A stretch of DNA of 64,000 nt from V1-33 sp039795165 (GTDB lineage Bacteria > Verrucomicrobiota > Verrucomicrobiia > Verrucomicrobiales > V1-33): the NCBI GenBank assembly GCA_039795165.1, contig JBDKER010000009.1, positions 59,802-123,801 on the forward strand, read 5' to 3'. The position numbers were made by a program, and so were the translations under genes. Below are positions 1-8,175 of this stretch, in pieces; within the stretch, counting starts at the first letter, position 1; every line of letters begins with the position of its first letter. The notes below the pieces were generated by a model. That model had not been told where the DNA came from. It worked only from the letters and a program-made list of their open reading frames with translations, and did not search any database.

Positions 1-733
1 CGGGGACCGGAGTCACCCACATGGCGTCGACCTCGTTGAGCATCTTGATGCGTGTGTGGTCGCGGGCCGAGCGGTAGTAATTCGACTTCTCGCGTTCCGT
101 GCGCTCGAGTTGGCGACGGGCCGCCGTATTGTACGGGTCGATCGCGAGGACGCGGTTAAACTGGTCTTCGGCCTGCTTATACTGGCCGAGTTCGTAGTAT
201 CCGAGGCCCATGCGGAGGAGGCGGCGCACTTCTTCCGTGTTCTGGTAGTGCTTTTCACTCATCGCCTGATTGAAGATGTCCGGATCGTCGAGATCCTTCA
301 TCAGCTTCTTGGCTTCCGCATTATTCGGGTCGACGTTTTCGGCGAGGACTTCGTTGAGGAGACCCTTGGCTTTTTCGACGCCACCGCGGTGACCGAGGTC
401 ACGGGCGTGGTTCACGGCAGCGCGGGAGAACTTGGCGATGACGCGGTTGCGGTCGACGGCATTCACGGAGCCGAGCGGAATCAACTGGAGGGCCGTGCGG
501 TACTTGCCGACCGCTCCCTCGTAATCCTGGTCGAGCATCATCTGATCGCCCTCGGCTTCCGCGGAGAGCGCCTCAGCGACCCGCTGCTGGCGTTTAATGA
601 TTTCCAACTCAACGATGGACGAACCGCCGTAACTGCCTCCCGTGCCGGCAACGGAGACCGATGGGCACGCGGTGGCGCAGGCTAGTCCGGCAATCATTGC
701 CTGACGATGCAGATTCAGCACTGGCTTTCTCAT
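1..733 (-). CDS. Amuc_1098-like secretin/PilQ-type protein, N-terminal TPR part (3' end beyond window)
   Basis: Partial gene: only the first 244 residues lie in the window. Residues 1-29 look like a signal peptide with a short hydrophobic core (AMIAGLACATAC). Two TPR-like stretches follow, near residues 50-90 and 172-212 (for example YYELGQYKQAEDQFNRVLAI). The partial translation ends in a region rich in charged residues (RIKMLNEVDAMWVTPVP). By order and sequence style it corresponds to the Akkermansia Amuc_1098 protein, an outer-membrane secretin of a type IV pilus-like machine with an N-terminal TPR region. The secretin domain itself would lie outside the window. It is the last visible gene of a five-gene minus-strand operon. 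Family identity is inferred from context and remembered homologues; the TPR character is visible directly. Confidence 0.75.
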   Translation of the reverse strand, partial: MRKPVLNLHRQAMIAGLACATACPSVSVAGTGGSYGGSSIVELEIIKRQQRVAEALSAEAEGDQMMLDQDYEGAVGKYRTALQLIPLGSVNAVDRNRVIAKFSRAAVNHARDLGHRGGVEKAKGLLNEVLAENVDPNNAEAKKLMKDLDDPDIFNQAMSEKHYQNTEEVRRLLRMGLGYYELGQYKQAEDQFNRVLAIDPYNTAARRQLERTEREKSNYYRSARDHTRIKMLNEVDAMWVTPVP

Positions 734-838
734 GAGTTCAAACAGGTTATCAGGGTTGGGGAGTAAAATTCAATGAAAACTTGGGGTTATTGGGAAATTC
801 CGGGGATATTTATGGCAGACGAGGAGGCGTGAAGGGAA

Positions 839-1831
839 TCATTTAAGTTCAAGAGAAAATTGGGTTTTTTCGGTTTTTCCTGGCTCCATGTATTCGAGGT
901 CGACTTGCTGGTCGGTGACCTTGAGGATGGTGTATTTGGCATCCGGCACGGAGGGGAAAGAGATTTCGGCGCCTTCGCCGCCTTCGGCAACTTCGTCCTT
1001 GCCGAGGGTGTTGGTGATTCTGGCACGGAGGGTGGGCAGATCGAGGACCTTGCCGAGGACGATTTCGAGAGGTTTCGCCTTCGGGTTCTTGATGTCGGTG
1101 AGGATGACGACCGGTTTGATGTCGGTGATGCCGCCGTCCTTGACTTCGCGTTTTTCGACCTTGGAGATCTGGTAGACAGCCTCGCCGCCTTTTTCGATGG
1201 CGAAGTTGTCGCCTACCTTGGTGAAGGCGGTGAACTTCTTGGCTGCGGGGGCTGTGCGCTGGATCTGGAGGTCGGAGTCGCTGATGTAGGAGACGAACTT
1301 CAGGCTGAGTTCATCCTTGAGGATTTCCTTGAAGACCAGTTTGGTATGGGCGGCTGGGAGGCTGCGGGCGTCTTTGGGATTGCTTTTGCCGACGAATTCC
1401 TCGGCATTGCTGAATCCATCTCCGTCGGTGTCGATTTCCGCGATGTCCTGGCGGGTGATGTCGAGGCCGTAGCGGTAGAGCCACTCGTTATCGATGGGAG
1501 GGCGAACCTGTTTGGCGTCGGTGGCGAGGATCGGGATGACGTTGCCGTCGACAGTCTTGAGGACCGGAGCGGAGACGAACAGGCTGATGGGTTTTCCCTT
1601 GACCACCGGGGGCTTGAATTCGGCCGTCTCGGCGAGGCGGGCGAGGGCGGCATCGACACGGGTGGACGAGGTATCTTCGCCGAAGTTGGCGCTCTGGCGG
1701 ACTTCGTCTTCGGCCGGGAACTGCTGGGCGAAGCCGAGGACTTTGGAGATGAGGAGTCCCCCGGTGAGTACCGCGAGGGCACCGAAGAGACCGAGGAGAA
1801 GGCGGTCGTATTTAGCTTTGAGCCATTCCAT
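839..1831 (-). CDS. Amuc_1099-like membrane-anchored protein with a calcium-loop motif
   Basis: 330 residues. One N-terminal membrane segment at about 11-31 (LLLGLFGALAVLTGGLLISK) is followed by a periplasmic domain. A canonical calcium-loop sequence, DTDGDGFSNAEE, sits at about 134-145, of the type seen in thrombospondin type-3/dockerin-like proteins. The C-terminal half is a beta-rich region with no enzyme motif I recognise. It lies 24 bp downstream of the Amuc_1100-like gene and 105 bp upstream of the secretin-like gene, all on the minus strand. By position it is the counterpart of Amuc_1099, likely an inner-membrane alignment component (PilP/GspC-like role) between PilN/O-like proteins and the secretin. 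That role is inference; topology and calcium loop are seen. Confidence 0.75.
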   Translation of the reverse strand: MEWLKAKYDRLLLGLFGALAVLTGGLLISKVLGFAQQFPAEDEVRQSANFGEDTSSTRVDAALARLAETAEFKPPVVKGKPISLFVSAPVLKTVDGNVIPILATDAKQVRPPIDNEWLYRYGLDITRQDIAEIDTDGDGFSNAEEFVGKSNPKDARSLPAAHTKLVFKEILKDELSLKFVSYISDSDLQIQRTAPAAKKFTAFTKVGDNFAIEKGGEAVYQISKVEKREVKDGGITDIKPVVILTDIKNPKAKPLEIVLGKVLDLPTLRARITNTLGKDEVAEGGEGAEISFPSVPDAKYTILKVTDQQVDLEYMEPGKTEKTQFSLELK

Positions 1832-1855
1832 GGGAATCGTGCGTGAAGAGATCGG

Positions 1856-2881
1856 TTACTTGGCAGGAGTTGCCGCAGGGGTGGCCTCGGCGGATGGGTC
1901 GAGGAAGCGGATCAGGTCGACGTCGAGATAGAGGGTCACTGATTCGTTTCCGAGGATGTATTTGGCGTCCCGTTTGACGGTGGTCTTCGTTTCCGGGTCT
2001 TCTTTTTCCTCCATGATGACCGTGACGGCTTTGTCCGGGCCGTCCTTCATGGCGTTTTCGACCTTGAGGGTCCGGATGGTGAAGAAATGGACACCGGCTT
2101 CGCCGGGTTTCACGTTGGCGAGAGTCGACAGGAACTGGGTGATGGCGATGTTCGATCCCGTCACGGTGAGTTGCATGGGCTGGCGCTCGAGAACCTTGGA
2201 TTCCTCGACGGCGGGGCCGGCAGGCGCTTTGGTGGCGGCAGCGCGGGAGGCGGGAGTTCCGGGGGCTGGCTTGGCGGCTGGTTTTGGCTGGACGCCGGGC
2301 TTGCCGGGGGCTGCCGCGGGGGTTGCGTCGGCCTTGGCGGATTCGACTTCGAGCGGGATGCGCTTGAATGATTCGAGGGAGGTGACTCCCGAAGCCATGG
2401 CCGTGTTGAGCAGGTAGGTTACGGCGTCGAGCTGGGCGGCCAGTTTCGGAGCGGCTTCGGTGGAGGCGAAGGAATCGCTGTACTTGTCGAAGCCGATGTC
2501 GAATTTTTCGCCGAGGGTGACCTTGCGTTCCTTGGCGGCTTCGGTGATGGCGGCGGTGGCGGCGACCAATTTCTTCTGGAAGCTTTCGCCGGTTTCCGCG
2601 GCATTGATGGGGGACTGGTAGGACGAGACTCCATCGACGAGGGTTTTCACCTTGGCGGCGAGGGCGTCGACCAGTTGCTTTTTCTTCGCCTCGTTCTGTT
2701 CATTGGGGAAGATCGATCCCCGCTGCATGGATTCGAGGGTGGCGCGTTTGGCTTCGTAGCTTGCCTTGGCTTCCGTGGCGGCAGAGCTGGCGGACCATGC
2801 GAGGTAGCCGAGGCCGAGAGTACCGATTCCCAGCGCGGCGAAATATCCGGGCAGGAATGAATTGAGTTTTCCTTTGCTCAT
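1856..2881 (-). CDS. Amuc_1100-like PilO-type inner-membrane protein
   Basis: 341 residues. A short cytoplasmic tail and one membrane segment (about 12-30) lead into a helical, probably coiled-coil region (about 33-120), then a first globular region. A Pro/Ala-rich linker (about 184-225) follows, then a second alpha/beta region ending near residue 330. This TM / coiled-coil / ferredoxin-like layout is that of PilO and of the Akkermansia protein Amuc_1100, whose length (317 residues) is close. Sequence identity to Amuc_1100 appears low apart from the layout, so the match rests on gene order: it is flanked by Amuc_1101-like and Amuc_1099-like genes at 24 bp spacing on each side, suggesting one transcript. 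Amuc_1100 is the TLR2-interacting protein of Akkermansia. Nothing here shows that this copy shares that activity. Confidence 0.75.
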   Translation of the reverse strand: MSKGKLNSFLPGYFAALGIGTLGLGYLAWSASSAATEAKASYEAKRATLESMQRGSIFPNEQNEAKKKQLVDALAAKVKTLVDGVSSYQSPINAAETGESFQKKLVAATAAITEAAKERKVTLGEKFDIGFDKYSDSFASTEAAPKLAAQLDAVTYLLNTAMASGVTSLESFKRIPLEVESAKADATPAAAPGKPGVQPKPAAKPAPGTPASRAAATKAPAGPAVEESKVLERQPMQLTVTGSNIAITQFLSTLANVKPGEAGVHFFTIRTLKVENAMKDGPDKAVTVIMEEKEDPETKTTVKRDAKYILGNESVTLYLDVDLIRFLDPSAEATPAATPAK

Positions 2882-2905
2882 GATGGGCGGGATCCGTGGG
2901 ACGGT

Positions 2906-4726
2906 TTACTTCTTGGTGGAGGGGACGATCTGCACCTTGCGTTTGAGGGGCAGTTTCATGTGGAAGGCGTAGCCATCCTTGGCGTCCAGAGCACCGACCT
3001 CGTGCTTCACGTAGTCCTGAAGGAACGAGGTCTCGTCCTTGGCATTGAATTCAAAGTACTTGGCCATGGGGCTGGCGGGGTCCTGAGTGCCATCTTCCTT
3101 ATAGCCCGCGACTTCCTTGATGAATTTGAGGGCGAGTTCGCCGGCGTTTTCGCCGCTGCGGCTGACACCGATGAGGTGGAGGGCATCGACTGGCTTGCGC
3201 TCGTCCTTGGTGGCTCCGGGGGCCGACGTGGTGCGCCCGAGATCGAACGGGTTACCGGGGTCGTCGCCTTCGCTGAGCTGCGGGAGCATTTCTTTTCCGT
3301 CAGCGTCGAGCGGGCTTAGCTGCACGATCCACATCTGGTCGTCCTTGATCAGATTGTTGAGGTCGTTGAGCATGGAGACCCAGTATTTCTGGTCGACAAT
3401 GGTGTCGGCGATGTAGTCCACGCGTGCCTTTTCGGTGGCTTCGCGTGCGGTGGCAGCCTTGATGCCCTTGTCGAAGCGGTCGAGATCGGAGATCTTCGAT
3501 TCCAGTTCGCCCTGCTTGCGCTGGAAGCTTCCGGCGGCCGAACTATTGTAGGCCCAGGTGCCGATGAGGGTCGAGAACAGGGCGGCGGCGGCACCGTAGA
3601 GGTACGGCTTGCGGGAACCGACGTCGCGCGAAGCCTGGACGGCTTTGGGCGAGAGGTCGAGTTCCATGGGGCAGGCCATTTCCCGGAGGGCGAGACCGAC
3701 GAGTTCGCCGAGCGTGTGGGCTTCTGCGGAGACCTGTTCGACGTCGACTTTCGGCCCGACGCTGACGTTGCGCAGGGCATTGAAGTAATGGACGGGGATG
3801 CGGAGCTTTTCCTCGAAGACTTCCTTGACGAAGGGGAGGGAAGCCGCGGCTCCGGCGAGGTAGACCTCGGTGGGAGCGGCACCACCCTGCTGCTGCCGGT
3901 AGGCGTTGGTACGGCGGGCGATTTCCCCGTGAATCCGGGCAAGGGCATTGCGGATGACCTTGGACATTGCGTCGATTTCCGGGTCTTCGTGATCGGCGTA
4001 GTTGCCGCCGAGGTTGACGAAGCCTTCCGAGACCTTGCGGGTTTCGGCGGTTTCGAAGTCCATGGACATTTCCTTGGCGATGCTCTGGGTGACGGAGGCA
4101 CCGCCGGTCTGGAAGGAGGAAATGTAGGCCCGGGATCCTTCGATGAAGATGAGGTTGGTTGTGCGGGCTCCGAGGTCGACAAGGAGAACGCATTCCGTGA
4201 CGTCCGGGTAATTGTAGCGGAACGCGTTGTAGAGGGCGACGGGGGCGGCGTCGACGATGGCTGTCTTGAGGCCGCCGCCTTCGACGGCTCCGTTGAGGTC
4301 GTTGAGGTGTTCCGAGCGGACGGCGACGATGCCGACTTCGAGTTCACCGCCGCTCTTTCCCATCAGTTGGTAATCCCAGACCGTTTCCGAGAGAGGGAAG
4401 GGGACGGCCTGCTGGGCTTCGAAGCCGACGATTTTGTCGACCTGGTCTTCGCCGAGCGGGGGCAGTTTGACGAACTTGGCGATCAGGAACTGGCCGGGGA
4501 CGGCATAGTTCACGGGCTGATTGGCTGCCTTGAGTGCTCCCGAGAGTGCACGGACCGCATCCGTGAGGGCGGGGCGGCGCGTACCGTCGGCAGTGGGATC
4601 ACCGGGCATTTCCGAGAAGGCATAATCCTTCAGCAGCAAGGCACCTTTGGAACCAAGGCCGAAGCGTGCCATGCCAGCGCGCTGCGAACCCAGATTAAGA
4701 GTCAGAACAGATTTTTTTTCCGCCAT
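2906..4726 (-). CDS. pilM: PilM-like ATPase fused to a PilN-like membrane domain (Amuc_1101-like)
   Basis: 606 residues. Residues 1-355 form an actin/FtsA-like PilM domain, with phosphate-loop segments DLGARTTNLIFIEG (about 184-197) and EVYLAGAAASLPFV (about 287-300). A membrane segment follows at about 376-394 (YGAAAALFSTLIGTWAY). Next come a coiled-coil stretch (about 400-450) and a PilN/GspL-like periplasmic domain to the C-terminus. In Proteobacteria PilM and PilN are separate proteins, and PilM binds the cytoplasmic N-terminus of PilN; here they are in one chain, as in the Akkermansia Amuc_1101 type. It precedes the PilO-like gene by 24 bp. The role is the inner-membrane platform of a pilus or secretion machine. 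Confidence in the PilM half is high; the PilN assignment rests on position and topology. Confidence 0.85.
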   Translation of the reverse strand: MAEKKSVLTLNLGSQRAGMARFGLGSKGALLLKDYAFSEMPGDPTADGTRRPALTDAVRALSGALKAANQPVNYAVPGQFLIAKFVKLPPLGEDQVDKIVGFEAQQAVPFPLSETVWDYQLMGKSGGELEVGIVAVRSEHLNDLNGAVEGGGLKTAIVDAAPVALYNAFRYNYPDVTECVLLVDLGARTTNLIFIEGSRAYISSFQTGGASVTQSIAKEMSMDFETAETRKVSEGFVNLGGNYADHEDPEIDAMSKVIRNALARIHGEIARRTNAYRQQQGGAAPTEVYLAGAAASLPFVKEVFEEKLRIPVHYFNALRNVSVGPKVDVEQVSAEAHTLGELVGLALREMACPMELDLSPKAVQASRDVGSRKPYLYGAAAALFSTLIGTWAYNSSAAGSFQRKQGELESKISDLDRFDKGIKAATAREATEKARVDYIADTIVDQKYWVSMLNDLNNLIKDDQMWIVQLSPLDADGKEMLPQLSEGDDPGNPFDLGRTTSAPGATKDERKPVDALHLIGVSRSGENAGELALKFIKEVAGYKEDGTQDPASPMAKYFEFNAKDETSFLQDYVKHEVGALDAKDGYAFHMKLPLKRKVQIVPSTKK

Positions 4727-4793
4727 CGTGGGTGGTGTTTAGAGCGGCGATTGAGATTTCCGTCAAATAGAAAAGCGATTCGTTCCTGAAGAA

Positions 4794-5459
4794 TCAGCGG
4801 GGCTTGACTTCCAGGTGAAAGTCGCCCCAGAGGGGAGCGAAGGGAGTTTCCGGTTTGCTGAGGAGAGCGGCTTCCTGAGGGGGGAGGGAGGGATTGGTCC
4901 ACCATTCCTTGTTGGCCTCGCTGGTTTTGCGTCCGACGAGGTTGCCATCGATGTAGACCTGAACGCCCCATGCCTTGACCATGGTGGGGTTGGCCGGGCC
5001 GGAGGCAGTGGAGTCGGTGACCTTCTGGAGTTGGGGTGGGGAGATGTAGGCGACCGAGTGGATCTTTTCCTTGATGGGGACGTTGGTGTGGATGATCTTG
5101 GCGGTCAGGACGCGGCTTTTTTCCTTGGTGGCACCGGCGAGGTAGGCGAAGTATTCGAAGGTGACTTCGTCGTAGGCCTTGCGGGTTTTGTCCTTTTCGG
5201 TCTTCGAGAGTTCGGCGGTCGCTTCGACTTCGATTTCGATCCAGTCCTTCGGGGTCCAGCGTTTATCCTTGACGTTGATGGCCTGAATCTGCGGGGTTTT
5301 CTGGATGTTTATGTCGACCTTGGCGATATCGACGAGTTTTTCCTTGGCGGCGGCCGCGGCGGGGGCGGCACCGGCTGCTCCCGCCCCTTCTTGAGCGGAG
5401 GCGAGGATGGGAGCGGCGGCGAGAGCGAGGATGGTTGGGATGAAGGAGGAGCGCTTCAT
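4794..5459 (-). CDS. Amuc_1102-like secreted protein, first gene of the pilus-like operon
   Basis: 221 residues, starting at the ATG that opens a clear signal peptide (residues 1-22, MKRSSFIPTILALAAAPILA). The mature part has an Ala/Gly-rich stretch to about residue 38, then a beta-rich domain with Trp-containing strands (RWTPKDWIEIEVEATAEL) and no enzyme motif. A much longer reading frame continues upstream on this strand, but it runs antisense through the sulfatase gene and is not real. By order it matches Amuc_1102, which sits beside the PilM-like gene in Akkermansia and is reported as a pilus-locus protein of unknown role. It is 67 bp upstream of the PilM/N-like gene and is probably the first gene of the five-gene transcript, whose promoter would lie in 5460-5825. 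Confidence 0.75.
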   Translation of the reverse strand: MKRSSFIPTILALAAAPILASAQEGAGAAGAAPAAAAAKEKLVDIAKVDINIQKTPQIQAINVKDKRWTPKDWIEIEVEATAELSKTEKDKTRKAYDEVTFEYFAYLAGATKEKSRVLTAKIIHTNVPIKEKIHSVAYISPPQLQKVTDSTASGPANPTMVKAWGVQVYIDGNLVGRKTSEANKEWWTNPSLPPQEAALLSKPETPFAPLWGDFHLEVKPR

Positions 5460-5825
5460 GGTGGAAACGGTTGGGTTGATCGTGCAGGAGCGGGTGAGTA
5501 CAGCTGGCAGGTAATTTTTGGGGGGGGCGACGGCTGGGGTTCGGGGCGTGAGCGTGATGGAATTAATCGAAGGGACGGCGGAAATTGGGAGAAAGTCTGG
5601 GTCGGCGTCAAGGATTTCCCTGCGAAACACCAGGGGAAAATACGATGGCCTCTCCGGAATCGGAATTTCGCCTGAAGCGTAGTGTGCGGCGCAGGTGACG
5701 GCAACTCTAAAACCGATTTTTTTCCGCAGAAAAAATCCTTGCGGTGACGCTTGGAGGGATTGGCGTCCTGAGACGCGTAGTGAAGAGGGGCTGGCGGGGT
5801 GGCGCGGCGGCATGAGGATCGGGGC
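5460..5825. other. Divergent intergenic region between pilus-like operon and sulfatase
   Basis: 366 bp with no convincing gene. It must hold the promoter of the leftward operon and that of the rightward sulfatase gene. On the minus strand a TTGACG hexamer (plus coordinates 5606-5611) lies 17 bp before CCAATT, a possible but weak promoter. An A/T-rich stretch at about 5707-5737, with poly-T and poly-A runs, could be a promoter element for either direction. No operator-like inverted repeat longer than 7 bp was seen. Confidence 0.4.
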
Positions 5826-7643
5826 ATGAAGCTGATTTCCCTGCTGACGCTGCTGATGGTGATGACAGTACGGGGGGCGGATCGTCCCCATGTGCTTTGG
5901 ATTACGAGCGAGGACAATGGGCCGCAGCTGGGTTGCTACGGGGACCGTGACGCGGACACGCCGAATCTGGACCGGCTGGCGTCGCGCGGGGTGCGGTTCC
6001 GGCGGGTGTGGTCGGTGGCACCGGTGTGTGCGCCGGCTCGGACGGCCTTGATTTCCGGGGTGTACCCACATTCCAGCGGGGGGCTGCACATGCGGAGTCA
6101 GGTTCCGCTTCCGGATGGCTGGCGGCTGTATCCTCAGTTTCTGCGGGAGGCTGGGGTCTACTGCACCAACAACGCGAAGGAGGATTACAACGTGGCGGTC
6201 CGCGGGAAGGTGTGGGATGAATCTTCGAAACGGGCGCACTGGCGGCACCGCGCGGCCGGGCAGGCGTTTTTTGCGGTCTTCAATATCGAGCTGACGCATG
6301 AGAGTCAGGTGCGGAAGCGGCCTCACCGGGCGGTGCATGATCCTGCGGCGGTGCGTTTGCCGTCGTACTGGCCGGATCTTCCCGAGGTGCGGCAGGACTG
6401 GGCGCAGTATCATGACCGGATGACGGAAATGGATGCGAGGGTGGGGGAGCTGCTTCGTGAGGTGGAGGAGGCCGGGCTGGCGGGGGAGACGATTGTGATT
6501 TACTGCGGGGATCACGGGCCTGGGTTGCCGCGGTGCAAGCGGACGCCGATGGATTCGGGCCTGCGGGTGCCGCTGCTGATGCATTTTCCGGAGAAGTGGC
6601 GGCATCTGGCTCCGGAGGGGTATGCGGAGGGTCGTGAATTGGCGCAGCTGGTTGATTTCACTGATTTTGCGCCCACCTTTCTGAGTCTTTATGGTTTGGA
6701 GATTCCCGGCTGGATGCAGGGCCGGGCATTTGCGGGGCAGCGCCGGGCCGAGCCGCGGAGTTATGTGTTCGGGATGAGGGATCGGATGGATGAACGGTAC
6801 GATCCGGTGAGGTCGGTGAGCGATGGCCGCTGGGTCTATGTACGCAATTTCTTCACGCATCGGCCGGCTGGTCAGCGGGTTGCGTATCAGTTCGAGACGC
6901 CCATGACGCGGGCGTGGCATCGGTTGGCGGGGGAGCAGCCCTTGCCTGAGGCGCAGGCGGCGTTCTGGAAACCGCATCCGGCCGAGGAACTCTATAATCT
7001 GGAGAACGATCCCGATGAGGTGAAGAATCTCGCGGGCGATCCTCGCAGCGGGGAGGTTCTGGCGCGGATGAGGTCTGCCCTCCGGGCACAGCAGGAACTG
7101 GTGGGTGACGTCTCTCTGCTGCCCGAGGCCGAGATGCTGCGGCTGAGTGCGGGGGGATCGCCGTATGCGATGGCACGCGCTGGCGGCAGTTTCCGCTTTG
7201 CAGAGGTGGTGCGGGCAGCCTTCGCGGCGAGTGGCCCCGGCCTTTCCGCTGAAGAGATTGGGAAACTGCTGCGCCATTCCGAGGCCGGGGTGCGCTGGTG
7301 GGGGGCGATGGGGTGCCGGATGCGGCCGGATCTTGCGGAGGCCGAGCGGGGTCGGCTCGGGGAGATGCTGACTGATGAAAATCCAAGTGTCCGGGTGGCG
7401 GCGGCCGAGGCCCTGCGGGGCACGGATGCGGCCGTGGCGGTTCTGCTGAAATCGGCCGATCTGCTGCAGTCTGATTACTACGATGCCCTGCGGGCGCTTA
7501 ATTCGCTGGAGGATCTGGGGGAAGAGCGGGTGGGGCATCTCCGGGGCGAGCTGATGAAGCTGCCGGTGAGGTCGGGCCGACCCCTTCCGCGGGGGGGCGA
7601 TTACATGGAGCGGATGCTGAAGCATCTCGGGGTGCGTCCATGA
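5826..7643 (+). CDS. Secreted sulfatase (heparan N-sulfatase-like) with C-terminal HEAT-like tail
   Basis: 605 residues from the ATG that begins a signal peptide (MKLISLLTLLMVMTVRG, 1-17); an upstream in-frame ATG 27 bp earlier would bury that signal. The formylglycine motif is CAPAR, with the convertible Cys at 68, matching the C-x-P/A-x-R core. Metal-binding acidic residues E29/D30 (TSEDNGPQLG) and D229/H230 (CGDHGPG) are present. The pattern 'HVLWITSEDNGPQLGCYGD' is typical of N-sulfoglucosamine sulfohydrolase-like bacterial sulfatases that remove sulfate from glycosaminoglycan-type sugars. Residues from about 475 onward are helical with HEAT-like repeats (RHSEAGVRWWGAMG; DENPSVRVAAAEAL), an addition to the usual fold. 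No maturase or glycoside hydrolase is adjacent. Substrate is inferred only. Confidence 0.88.
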   Translation: MKLISLLTLLMVMTVRGADRPHVLWITSEDNGPQLGCYGDRDADTPNLDRLASRGVRFRRVWSVAPVCAPARTALISGVYPHSSGGLHMRSQVPLPDGWRLYPQFLREAGVYCTNNAKEDYNVAVRGKVWDESSKRAHWRHRAAGQAFFAVFNIELTHESQVRKRPHRAVHDPAAVRLPSYWPDLPEVRQDWAQYHDRMTEMDARVGELLREVEEAGLAGETIVIYCGDHGPGLPRCKRTPMDSGLRVPLLMHFPEKWRHLAPEGYAEGRELAQLVDFTDFAPTFLSLYGLEIPGWMQGRAFAGQRRAEPRSYVFGMRDRMDERYDPVRSVSDGRWVYVRNFFTHRPAGQRVAYQFETPMTRAWHRLAGEQPLPEAQAAFWKPHPAEELYNLENDPDEVKNLAGDPRSGEVLARMRSALRAQQELVGDVSLLPEAEMLRLSAGGSPYAMARAGGSFRFAEVVRAAFAASGPGLSAEEIGKLLRHSEAGVRWWGAMGCRMRPDLAEAERGRLGEMLTDENPSVRVAAAEALRGTDAAVAVLLKSADLLQSDYYDALRALNSLEDLGEERVGHLRGELMKLPVRSGRPLPRGGDYMERMLKHLGVRP

Positions 7644-7672
7644 GGGTTGGCGGGCTTGAGGCAAAACGCCAC

Positions 7673-7700
7673 TTGCGGGGCGGGGAAACGGTGGTAGTTC
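7673..7700 (+). promoter_or_regulatory. Candidate promoter upstream of rpoZ
   Basis: TTGCGG (7673-7678), a 16-bp spacer and TAGTTC (7695-7700) lie between the sulfatase and rpoZ. The -10 element is a poor match to TATAAT, but a similar TAGTT hexamer follows a TTGACG box upstream of the large repeat gene. Visual call only. Confidence 0.25.
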
Positions 7701-7876
7701 CGTATTCTTCCGGGTGATTTCGCGGCTTGCTGGCCGGCGATCGTTTCCGTCTGATTTTTCCATTCTCATTTCCATCCGCCACGATGGCTTCGCCGAAGAT
7801 TGTGTCTTTTCCGTCAGGGTTGCCGGGAGCGCAGCCCGGGGCGGGCCGGGTTGCCAACCGACAAGACTTTACTGCC

Positions 7877-8101
7877 ATGAAGACCGACCTCATTGAAAAA
7901 GCCGCGCGCATCATTCCGAATCCTCCTGTGCTTGTGAATCTGGTATCGCGCCGCGTCCGGCAGTTGAATCAGGGCCGGGCACCGCTCATCAATCCTGCGG
8001 CCTATGGAATGCGGCTGGGCCAGGGCGACATTGCCCTGCTGGAAATCATTGAAGGAAAGATTTCCGCGGAATTTGCCGACGCGCCTGTGGAGCCATCCTG
8101 A
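7877..8101 (+). CDS. rpoZ: DNA-directed RNA polymerase omega subunit
   Basis: 74 residues. The segment VNLVSRRVRQLNQGRAPLI (about 20-38) is the signature of omega, the small subunit that clamps the beta-prime C-terminus and helps assemble core polymerase. Length is typical for short bacterial omegas. The chosen ATG gives MKTDLIEKAARIIPNPPVLV. An in-frame ATG 93 bp upstream (7784) would add an unstructured 31-residue extension, which is less likely. smpB starts 74 bp downstream on the same strand, so both housekeeping genes may share a transcript. The call is based on a family signature I recognise well. Confidence 0.88.
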   Translation: MKTDLIEKAARIIPNPPVLVNLVSRRVRQLNQGRAPLINPAAYGMRLGQGDIALLEIIEGKISAEFADAPVEPS

Positions 8102-8175
8102 GTGGTCGGGTGCGGAGCTGACGGGTGGTTTGCCGGACGGTTCCGGCGGGCGAGTCAGCAGAATCGAGAAAATCC

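Noticed and set aside
4794..7775. A 993-codon open frame on the minus strand
   Set aside because: Its upstream two-thirds run antisense through the sulfatase and give a Pro/Arg/His-rich, non-protein-like translation. Only the last 221 codons are a real gene.
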